Notes under the pieces: generated by a model
The model's input: the letters and a program-made list of their open reading frames with translations, nothing else
Databases searched by the model: none
What the model was told of the DNA's origin: nothing
Translations under genes and position numbers: made by a program
NCBI GenBank assembly: GCA_015501595.1
Contig: JADNRX010000676.1
Coordinates: forward strand, 1 to 26,859
Length of the DNA: 26,859 nt
Reading direction: 5' to 3'
DNA from: Hymenopellis radicata
Lineage: Eukaryota > Basidiomycota > Agaricomycetes > Agaricales > Physalacriaceae
Part shown: positions 10,161 to 20,143 of the stretch, piece after piece
Layout: each line of letters begins with the position of its first letter
Position numbering within the stretch: position 1 is the first letter of the stretch

Positions 10161-11088
10161 TCAATTTAGTGAGCTCTCATTCAATAAAAAGAACACAATG
10201 CAGCGAACCGATTTCTCGTTCAACGGCGGCGGGCAAATACATTCTTCTGCGTCTCGACATTCTTCTTTCTCGGAGCAACATCCGCAGAGACTCCGCGTTT
10301 TCTTCATCTCTTGCTCGGCTGGACTGTTTCTTCCACTCCTGGATTCTTCTCGGCTATCGTGGCACTTGTGGTCTCCACAGCACCCACCATCGAAGTTCGG
10401 ATTTCTCACCCACCGCGCCATCTTCCATCCTTCCCATCCGAAGAGAAAGCCCAAAAGAAGGGACGTGGCGCTGTCCACCCACCAGCCGCCTTTCCATAGC
10501 CGATACACAAGGGAACCAACGAAAAGGACGATAGTAATTTGGATACATGAAAGGGAACACTGCGTCTCGCCTTGCATCGCGCTGCTGTCAAGCGTCCTCG
10601 CGAGATAACGCTTGGGAAGCCAAAGCAGGACCATAAGCACCAGCGCTGATGCAGAAATGATGAGTGATGCATTCGAGCCGTCTGGCTCGTCGTGCTTCGC
10701 AAGACCAACGATGGCCGATACCTCCGTAGCCACCGAGAGAATCAACAACAGCGCCGCAATTGACCCACTAGCGATTTTCTCGAATCTTGGAAAAAAGCTG
10801 TTAGCTGATGGTTCCGCATCCATGGGTGCAGAAAGCGTGCCTCAGCTCTCTCGGTTCCAAGACAACACCTCGTTCCTCTCCGGGCTTTGCGACCTTTCTA
10901 AAGCGCCAGAGGACCATCGCGGCCGAGGTTACTTCAATGCCGGACTGGATCCCGAAGAACACTAAGGAACGAGAGGCAGATTCTGCTCCAAACGCTATGG
11001 AGACGGCGCCTTCCGCTGCACAGTAGACTATACTTACGACGCTGATTGCAAGCGCATACTGCTGGAGGCGACGGTAGGGTGGGGCCAT
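10161..11088 (-). CDS. Six-helix CDF/TMEM163-like membrane protein with Cys-rich tail
   Basis: Two exons: 10869 up to about 11088, and 10804-10161, with a 64 nt intron (gtgttg..atcag). From the ATG of MAPPYRRLQQYALAIS the length is about 287 residues. Six hydrophobic helices can be seen: YALAISVVSIVYCAAEGA, LVFFGIQSGIEVTSAAMVLW, IAALLLILSVATEVSAI, LIISASALVLMVLLWLP, CIQITIVLFVGSLVYRL and WWVDSATSLLLGFLFG. The WWVDSATSL segment resembles the metal-site helix of cation diffusion facilitator proteins and of TMEM163, which move zinc. The C-terminus is rich in Cys/His (GGCCGDHKCHDS, LCGCCSEKEECRDAEECICP), which would suit metal binding. Zinc transport is inference from family resemblance. The frame stays open upstream to about 11190 without an ATG, so an upstream exon (perhaps with the ATG near 11287) is possible. 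Confidence 0.68.
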
Positions 11089-11927
11089 TGGGGCAGGAGA
11101 CACGGTGCGATGCGATTCGATTCCCACAGTAGACGCGCGTCCTTTTGTCGTTCGGACACGCGACAGCGGGTCACTCGTGTCAGGTGAGATAGGGAAGTAT
11201 AATTAGTGAAGAAGTGAGAAGATGGCTGTCGTTACGAGAGGGAGGTAGAAGGCATCCTCGATGCGTGTTCTCATCGTGTCCGACATGATAATAGTACCCT
11301 TGCGTGGACTTTGGGGTGGAGCCATCCAGCTGCTAACCCTGTTAGGTGCTGGAGTCAGTGATTAGTTGCTGTTAAAGTACGTACCAAATATACAAGCAGT
11401 TGAAGCGACCGGTGATGATGCATGATGATGGGCCGGAGCGTTTGCCACTCAATACATTCGGAGAGATATCTTATCCGAAGTGTGAAAGGTCTAGATCTAA
11501 CCAGACGAACATGGATGTCGAGTGCAAGAATCTTACGGTCCGTATATAGAAGGTGGTCGGCGCGCCATCCATGATCGGGCCGCCTCGGCGCTCCCTTCCA
11601 AATCAAGAATTAGAGTTCAGGTGCGCTGACGTTTTCTTGTGCTTTGTCTTCCAAGCGTTCATTACTATTCCTGGACCGGAAAATGTTGACCTCAAATGCG
11701 GTTGCTGGTGTTGGCACGAACGGGTACTACTTTACCAAAGATCGGCGCTCTGCATTTTTCTCGCTCCCGTCTCCACCGTTGTCGGAACTCTGCTTCCCCG
11801 CTAAAACTTAATACTGTTGTATCATCGCCCGAAACCGACCTCTTGTGTGGATAGACCCGGGGCCTACTGAGACCTCAAAAAAACACGTACGACTCTGACA
11901 AAACAATATTAACCTTGTTCTCGTACC
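11089..11927. other. Divergent intergenic region between the CDF-like gene and MVD1
   Basis: It contains the 5' ends of two divergent genes. The first 200 bases may include more coding sequence of the CDF-like gene: an open frame carries DPLSRVRTTKGRASTVG, and a separate ATG near 11287 starts MSDTMRTRIEDAF. I could not join these with an in-phase intron. The remainder shows only short open frames (11355-11606 minus, 11553-11804 plus) without motifs. Confidence 0.4.
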
Positions 11928-13195
11928 ATGTCGGTCTACCAAGCCACCAGCTCTGCCCCAGTCAACATTGCAGTCATAAAGTGCGCCGTTTTCCTCTATA
12001 TAATCAATATTACTGATAAAGACGCGATAGATACTGGGGCAAACGGGACACAAAGCTTATCTTGCCGACCAACTCCTCGTTGTCGGTGACGCTTGACCAA
12101 GATCACTTGCGATCGACGACTACTTCGCGTGCTGACCCATCGTTCAAGAAGGACACACTCTGGTTGAATGGGGAGGAGGAGCTTATCAAAGAGGGCGGGC
12201 GGATGGCCACATGCATCGCTGAACTCAAGCGCCTCAGGAAGGAGCTGGTAGAGGACAAGGAAGCGAATGCTCCTAAAGTAGGTTTCCTATTTCAGACGCG
12301 CCCAATGAGTCTAAACCGCTTTCAGCTCTCAACATTCCCAGTCCATGTCGCCTCCTACAACAACTTCCCAACTGCTGCCGGACTCGCATCTTCCGCGTCA
12401 GGATTCGCGGCACTCGTATCGTCCCTCGCGCAACTCTACCAACTCCCATGCTCTCCCTCCCAGCTCTCCCTCATCGCCCGTCAAGGCTCCGGATCCGCTT
12501 GCAGATCCCTCTTCGGCGGCTACGTCGCTTGGGAGATGGGTAATTTACCTGACGGCTCAGACTCATACGCCGTCGAGATCGCACCCCAGTCCCACTGGCC
12601 CGACATGCACGCCCTCATCTGTGTTGTCTCCGATGATAAGAAGGGCACGTCCTCCACCTCCGGCATGCAGCGCACCGTCGACACGTCGCCGCTCCTCCAA
12701 CACCGCATCAAGCACGTCGTTCCCGAGCGCATGGCTGCCATCAGCGCCGCCATACTCGCGCGAGACTTTGACGCGTTCGCCAAGATCACGATGGCGGATT
12801 CTAATCAGTTCCACGCGGTCGCGCTCGACACTGAACCGCCCATCTTTTACATGAACGATGTCTCGAAGGCCATCATTGCGCTCGTGGTCGAGTACAACCG
12901 TGTTGCTGTAGAGACGACAGGCAAATTGAAGGCTGCATACACGTACGATGCAGGTCCTAACGCGGTTATTTACACCCCGAAAGAGAACGTCAATGAGATC
13001 GTGCAGATGATCGTGAAGTACTTCCCGCAGAAGGAAGCATTCAAAGACGTCTTCGGGCTCTTTGGTACTGAGAGCGTGCAAGGCGCTGTAGTTGAGGGTT
13101 TCAACGAAGCGGTGGCGAAACCGTTTGAAGCAGGCGCCGTGAAAGGCTTGATTCACACACGCGTTGGAGATGGTTTGCCTACAACATTGGCATAG
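11928..13195 (+). CDS. MVD1: Diphosphomevalonate decarboxylase (mevalonate diphosphate decarboxylase)
   Basis: Catalyses the ATP-dependent decarboxylation of mevalonate diphosphate to isopentenyl diphosphate, the last step of the mevalonate pathway feeding ergosterol and terpenoids. Exons 11928-11980, 12031-12277 and 12326-13195 give 389 residues, close to the usual ~396. The N-terminus MSVYQATSSAPVNIAVIK joins YWGKRDTKLILPTNSSLS across a 50 nt intron. Family motifs follow: NNFPTAAGLASSASGFAAL (GHMP ATP loop), GSGSACRSLFGG (Arg near residue 160 contacts the diphosphate) and YDAGPNAVIY (catalytic Asp near residue 308). The second intron (48 nt, gtaggt..ttcag) is stop-free and a multiple of three; skipping its removal would insert 16 residues before the FPVHVAS strand. 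The frame is intact throughout, unlike several neighbours. Identification is secure. Confidence 0.97.
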
Positions 13196-13362
13196 TCATT
13201 GGGTATCTTTATTTCTGTGTAGACTAATAAAAGAATGTCTTTGTGTTAATTCAATGTCCTGGTCCTGGGTGCTTTCCATCCCGAGATCCTGGCTAGTTAC
13301 CTGCTCTCAGTGCTCGACGTTCAAGAACCTATAAAGTGAGCAACGTGATGCACTAAATATAC

Positions 13363-14955
13363 CTAGTTTCCGCTCCATTTCCCTAAAGCCGCAATGAACA
13401 CATTGAGAAGATATAACTGAAGATTGCGACTCACCCTCGCGGTCACCCTAATCCTAACTTCACCCGCAATAAAGCGGAATTGACCGGCCGTAGCCGCATC
13501 GATGAATCCTACTGTTTCCTTCTCCGGAAACATTTTCCTCTTGTGCAGGGGCACAAAAATGATATCAAGGAATCGCAATGCAGCCTGTCGATTGAGCACT
13601 ACCCCACGAATCCAGTTTTGCCATGCTACAGAGCGGTGTAACTTGTCAGTGGCAACCCAGATGAAGACTTTTTCAAGATGCTTGAGAGCCACGCCACTCT
13701 CCAGTTCGCGTAACATGGCAGAGAGTGAGTGAAAACCCTCGAGACCACGAAGGCGCACAGATAAGCGCCGCAAATTCGGGGTACACGAGTCCAGTGTCTT
13801 AAACAGCAAAGTCATGTAGAAGGATCCCGCGCTAGCCACGTCCAGAGCAATGTGCAGACTCTCCAACGGCGGACGAGAGCGCTCGAGCATGTCCTGCATT
13901 GCGACTATTGCTTCGACGTGGCCGCTGAGGTCGTTGCGTATATGCCGCAATTTAGGAAAATCGAAATCTTCGAAAATGCGAGGGTTGTTTGTGACAAGTG
14001 TCTGGAGAGCGCTCGATTGCGATGGGATATTCCGTGAAACATCGTAGAATGAGGGAACCATGTTTATCCTTCTGTCCGCTAACCTGCTCTCGTACGATTC
14101 GAGTTTCGTGCCCTGCAGGATGTGGCTCGGATCGTAGAGGGATGAAGCAAAGTGCACGAGCGAAGACATGGGGAGAGCTATCTTCAACACATGGTTGGCG
14201 AGATATCCATAGACAGAGAGGCTGTGCAGCTTCGGAGCGGCGAGTCGGAGGTCGTAGTCTGTAGTTGGCATAGTGCCATTGGGCATGCACTCTAAGTGCA
14301 GGTGCAGCTGTTCCAAGATATCCAGGCTGCCGCCATTATCCGTCACCGATTTGATGACTGAGAGCATTTCTGGAAATGCGTGTCGTATCGTGAGAGTCTG
14401 CCATCGCGACGAATGGGGTACGAGATAATCGAGACAATAAAGATGAGCAAAGTCAACGCCGTCTCGGCGTCTATCTTTAGAATCGAGGACGATCGACAAG
14501 GACATGGATCCAGACCTTGCCAGAACGGTAGAGAAAACGACGGCAGCGCGCTCCTTAGCGTCCACGAGATGCCAGATGTAATCGTCGTGGGGGTCATGAT
14601 TGCCCACCGTAGTAGGCCAATGGGACGGAAGCGAGGAGGCACTGTCGATATAAAGATCGTTCCAAAGAGTGGGCGTGCATTGCGCAACTTCGCGCCATCT
14701 GCTACACACGAGCTGTGCGATATGCAGGAAAGCCTTGGCATCGAACACAGGGTGCGGTTTCGAGAGAAGAGTGAATATATGAACAAGGATTTCCGTGGGT
14801 AGGTTATCGATGTGGCAACGCTCGGAGGACAATGCGATCTTCAAGGACGACATGCGGGAGCACAGATAGTCAAGCGTGACCGTATCTCGTACGATACGAT
14901 GATGCTGATGATTGCAGTCCAAGCACACGCAGTTTCGTGAATCGAGATGATCCAT
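13363..14955 (-). CDS. F-box domain protein (530 residues, single exon)
   Basis: One uninterrupted frame from the ATG at 14955 (MDHLDSRNCVCLDCNHQHH). A short N-terminal Cys/His-rich stretch leads to an F-box (HIDNLPTEILVHIFTLL, about residues 48-64) and the typical continuation LVCSRWREVAQCTPTLWNDLYID. The remaining ~430 residues form irregular leucine-rich repeats, for example LHSLSVYGYL and LRRLSVRLRGLEG. Such proteins are expected to bring substrates to SCF ubiquitin ligases; the substrate is unknown. F-box/LRR proteins of this layout form very large families in Agaricomycetes, and this one is not closely similar to the other F-box gene in the window. An upstream ATG in the 5' flank was not preferred, because the F-box position is normal with this start. 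Confidence 0.88.
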   Translation of the reverse strand: MDHLDSRNCVCLDCNHQHHRIVRDTVTLDYLCSRMSSLKIALSSERCHIDNLPTEILVHIFTLLSKPHPVFDAKAFLHIAQLVCSRWREVAQCTPTLWNDLYIDSASSLPSHWPTTVGNHDPHDDYIWHLVDAKERAAVVFSTVLARSGSMSLSIVLDSKDRRRDGVDFAHLYCLDYLVPHSSRWQTLTIRHAFPEMLSVIKSVTDNGGSLDILEQLHLHLECMPNGTMPTTDYDLRLAAPKLHSLSVYGYLANHVLKIALPMSSLVHFASSLYDPSHILQGTKLESYESRLADRRINMVPSFYDVSRNIPSQSSALQTLVTNNPRIFEDFDFPKLRHIRNDLSGHVEAIVAMQDMLERSRPPLESLHIALDVASAGSFYMTLLFKTLDSCTPNLRRLSVRLRGLEGFHSLSAMLRELESGVALKHLEKVFIWVATDKLHRSVAWQNWIRGVVLNRQAALRFLDIIFVPLHKRKMFPEKETVGFIDAATAGQFRFIAGEVRIRVTARVSRNLQLYLLNVFIAALGKWSGN

Positions 14956-15352
14956 GGTACTCTTATTGCTCAGTTAGCAGGACAAGCAGCAGGACATCAA
15001 ATCCCACTCACCGATACGATGAATACAGCTGTGGTAGTGAAGGTTCCAGGCGGTGCACGGAAGATTAAGTAGAGCCAAGGTGTGGCTGTGCGCTTTAGTT
15101 CAATTGTTAGCTGTCAGGGCGTCCTTCTTTTGTTCGTAACATAAAAGGATAGATTCCACTATTGTTGAAAGACCTTCCTGTCATCTAAGAGTCAACCATA
15201 GACCGGCTAATTGAGCCGGCAAATCAGCGGAGATAAACATATGACGCATCCAAGTCTGACCATTCGCATCGTTAACACTCAAGACATATAGGTACGTGCG
15301 ACTTGTCCATGATTTCCATAGATATCAAAGGATCTCATCGATATTTCAAGGC
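14956..15352. other. Divergent promoter region between the F-box gene and the SDR gene
   Basis: About 400 bases shared by two genes transcribed away from each other. There are no open frames of note. The stretch is moderately AT-rich near 15120-15250. I see no clear TATA box and no repeat. Confidence 0.45.
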
Positions 15353-16143
15353 ATGGCTTCCTATAAGCGCGTCGTTCTTGTCACTGGCTCGAACACCGGT
15401 ATCGGCTTCGAGATCGTGAAGAGTCTAGCGGAGAAAGGCCACACTGTCTATCTGTCGGCGCGCAACGAGACGGCTGGCAAAGAGGCTCAGTCCAAGCTGA
15501 CTGCAGACGGACTTGACGTCAAGTTTGTGCAACTCGACGTGACAAGCCCCGAATCCGTGAATGCCGCGAAGGATGTCATCGAGAAAGCCGAAGGACGCCT
15601 CGACTCTCTCGTCAACAACGCTGGTGTTGGCGTGATGGAGAAGAGTGCAGGCGCGTTGAAGGAACCGCTCTCCAACATCCAAGACGGTCTTAACACCAAT
15701 CTCCTCGGTCTCATCTCAGTCTGCCAGGCCTTCGTCCCCCTCCTTCGCCGCTCCTCCCCCGGATACGCGTGTATTGTCACCGTGACCAGCGATATGGCGA
15801 GCAATGGTCTTATGGCGTCGCGTCCAAACAGCTTTTTGCACTCAGTCATTGCTTACAACACGAGCAAAGCCGCGGCAAACTCGTACACGATCGCTTTGGC
15901 GAAGGAGTTGGAAGGGGAAATCAAAGTCAACCTGGTCACGCCAGGCTTCACGACGAGCAAGTTGAACGCGTTCAAGGAAGGAGGGAAGACCACAAAGGAA
16001 GGCGCTGAGGTGATCGTTCCTTGGGCTCTTCTCGGCCCAGAGGACAAAGCTAAGACTTGTTCGTGCCGATCCTTCTTCGATTCTTAAAGCTAAACTTAAG
16101 CGCAGGTCTATTCTGGGGCGACGACGGGCCGTTCCCTTGGTAA
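15353..16143 (+). CDS. Short-chain dehydrogenase/reductase, carbonyl-reductase-like
   Basis: Exons 15353-16058 and 16106-16143 give 247 residues. Classical SDR features are present: the Rossmann motif TGSNTGIG near the N-terminus, a dinucleotide-contacting LDVTSPES, the NNAG motif, a catalytic Ser in VTSDMAS, and the YNTSK catalytic Tyr/Lys pair. The C-terminus after a 47 nt intron reads LFWGDDGPFPW, matching fungal carbonyl-reductase-like members. Reading through the intron would instead give a short false tail ending SFFDS. The enzyme most likely uses NAD(P)H to reduce a carbonyl compound; the substrate is not predictable. Start at 15353 (MASYKRVVLVTG) rather than the upstream ATG, because the Rossmann strand usually lies within ten residues of the start. 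It converges on the manganese peroxidase gene with 188 bp between stop codons. Co-function is only speculation. Confidence 0.92.
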
Positions 16144-16331
16144 AAAGTGTGACAATGAAGTTAAATAACAAAACCTGTACTACCACCGGAAAGAACCTTG
16201 TACCTGTACAAAACGGAAACAACAAGCACGAAAACACGAGAGAGAAGAGCATGGGAAGTTTTGAAGCCCAAGTTTACGAAGGAGGGCTAGATCATCTTTC
16301 AGCTCATCACATCGAGGACAGGAGTATATTC

Positions 16332-18237
<1,906 letters not shown>

Positions 18238-18280
18238 GATGATGCTGATGCTTGCTTCACCATTCCCCAATTTCCTAACC

Positions 18281-18287
18281 TTTTATA
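18281..18287 (-). promoter_or_regulatory. TATA box of the manganese peroxidase gene
   Basis: The minus strand reads TATAAAA, 44-50 bases before the ATG at 18237. The spacing suits a strongly transcribed secreted-enzyme gene with a short leader. Confidence 0.65.
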
Positions 18288-18328
18288 ACGCACACAGTAG
18301 CCCTCTCTACGACCAATCATCCCGCGCG

Positions 18329-18333
18329 ATTGG
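18329..18333 (-). promoter_or_regulatory. CCAAT box upstream of the manganese peroxidase gene
   Basis: CCAAT on the minus strand about 92 bases before the ATG. A second CCAAT in the opposite orientation lies at 18313-18317. A five-base motif is weak evidence on its own; the position relative to the TATA box is what supports it. Confidence 0.4.
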
Positions 18334-18398
18334 CCATTCGCAGGCGAGTCAAACCAGACTAGAGGAGCCATTGCTTTGGGACGCTGCAGCCACACGAG

Positions 18399-18405
18399 GC
18401 GTGCA
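18399..18405 (-). promoter_or_regulatory. Putative metal-response element (TGCACGC)
   Basis: On the minus strand TGCACGC fits the TGCRCNC consensus described upstream of Mn-regulated peroxidase genes. It lies about 165 bases before the ATG. One copy of a degenerate 7-mer can occur by chance, so Mn control is only suggested. Confidence 0.35.
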
Positions 18406-19091
18406 GCGAATCTGGGGTGTCGCATAACATCCACCTTGAAAGAAGGCGGCTATGAGCACACACAACGTCGAGCGTGTGACCGTAAGCCGAACACTTGAAC
18501 GCTAGTGTCCGGTCTTGGCAGAGCTTAACGAGATTTCCGTGGGACGAAGACGAGGCTTTTTTTTCATAGGCAACGCGAATGAATGAAAGCGATTCCGAGT
18601 TCAACATGTTTGTGTTGTGTTATGCTCTGCGTTGCGAGGTTGACTGAGGTCCCAGTGAGAGCCTGACGAGAACATCGTGGCCGGAAATACCGATGGGAAT
18701 TGATCCTCTGCTCCCTCTTCCGGATAAGTTGGCGCTGGTCAAAGCTGCCAAACGGTGCGTCCAAAACGACACGCGCTCGAGGATATGCATGGGTAGGTTT
18801 AAACCGGTTTCTTGCTCGACCCGCATACGACGAGTGGACGCCTCCCACTGGTCCACGCCGGCATGACAAGACGTCAATTTCCGAGTTGCATTAAAAGTCT
18901 AGCAGCATGAGGTGCGAACTTGACGTGTGTGATGGCCGTCTAGTAGTTGGTGACTCGAGGCGTTCCTGGTGAACAACGTCAGTCATTCAGGACCTCGACG
19001 GGTGCGATGGACCAACCACAAGACAGGAAGCATCCAATATGTACCTGTCCTGACACCTTTGAAGTAGATCATTGTCAGGAAGCAAGTCCAC
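18406..19091. other. Upstream flank of the peroxidase gene, no supportable gene
   Basis: Open frames on the minus strand at 18359-18607, 18564-18869 and 18620-18877 overlap one another and show no recognisable domain. The stretch is best read as distal promoter and intergenic DNA between the peroxidase gene and the probable transposable element. Confidence 0.4.
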
Positions 19092-19131
19092 GTACGTACT
19101 ATTCCTGTATGTACTATGGGAAGTGCAAAAT
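19092..19131 (+). repeat. Left terminal inverted repeat (with 6-base insertion)
   Basis: It pairs with 19747-19777. The six extra bases TACTAT at 19112-19117 duplicate the TACTAT found eight to ten bases earlier in the same repeat. Confidence 0.65.
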
Positions 19132-19746
19132 TTTTTCACTTCGATTTCTTGATCTCTTAATGGCGTCTGGCAGCTCTAAAAATTTGAGGCATTCATCTTT
19201 CGATGTGAACGATTGTCTGTACCGAGTATCAGATTTTTAGACCATGAGTGAGTGTTGCCAGGTCATTGACGATGAGGCTTTGCAAAATGGCGGGCAATGC
19301 AAAATCGGTCACGGTGTGACTAAGGAAGCCGAGGGCAGCCGGCGCGCCAGATTTACCTGACTCCGTCACGCTTCTTTGCACTCGAGCTCGAGCGTTGCTT
19401 TCAACAACGACGAGAAACGCGTAGTCCCGCTGTGTTGCGTATTTTATGCGGCGAAGACGGACTTGACATATACATCTAGCCTGTGCCAGCGTCCCAGCCC
19501 CGTCCGGTACATCCTTCTCTTTCAACAGTGCCATCATTGGCGCAGTGCAAAAAAATCACGCTGGCTTTCGCACTCTTTTAAATCATTATACTCTTTGCAC
19601 CGATGTTGTCACCTAATTGAGTGGACAGATATCTCAAATACATGTAAGTACAAGTCCTTGAAATAAAATTACGGAAGGATACGAGTAAGAGCTGGGCGTA
19701 TGAGAGGCCAAACACCAGAAATTTTGCACTTCTGATCGGTTTTAAA

Positions 19747-19777
19747 TTTGCACTTCCCATACAGGAATAGTACATAC
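19747..19777 (-). repeat. Right terminal inverted repeat
   Basis: Reverse complement of the left end. Just inside it, GAAGTGCAAA occurs a second time (minus strand, about 19722-19731), so the inner part of the repeat is itself duplicated. Confidence 0.65.
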
Positions 19778-20143
19778 CCCACTGCTAATCGGGCCTCGGC
19801 TCCCAAAACATAGTCCTGTAACCGAACCTTATACTGTGACAAGTCGACGATATAAGAGGATATAAGCAGGTAGACTACCCAAAACACACACACCCAATCA
19901 ACCAGATTACTCTCCATTGACAGGTATACACACACTATAATACACTATTTCGGAGAAAGGAAAACCATACGATACTACTCGAAAAGAATGAATGTCAACG
20001 TCAGATATAATGCAAATGTATATGGTGGGAGGGATATAGAAGACTAAGAAAGCATGGAAAGCATGATAAGACAAGAAGAGAGACAGACAGAGAGAAAAGA
20101 GAAATGATGGATGCAAAATGTGAGAGAAAAAATGACGAAGGAA
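19778..20143. other. 3' flank of the checkpoint kinase gene
   Basis: AT-rich sequence with a short ACACAC run (around 19883-19891) and purine-rich stretches (around 20070-20110). No supportable gene; this is most likely the 3' untranslated and terminator region of the kinase. Confidence 0.4.

Larger units (their letters stand above)
19092..19777. mobile_element. Probable non-autonomous DNA transposon (MITE-like), ~690 bp
   Basis: The two ends are inverted copies. The left reads GTACGTACTATTCCTGTATG, then six extra bases (TACTAT), then GGGAAGTGCAAA. The right, on the opposite strand, reads GTATGTACTATTCCTGTATG followed directly by GGGAAGTGCAAA. Apart from one mismatch and the six-base difference, 31 bases agree. 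The interior is AT-rich and has no transposase-like frame; short frames at 18947-19240 (plus) and 19229-19537 (minus) carry no DDE or zinc-finger motif. Target-site duplication is unclear; a TA or GTA at the ends is possible. The superfamily cannot be named from one copy. Confidence 0.6.
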
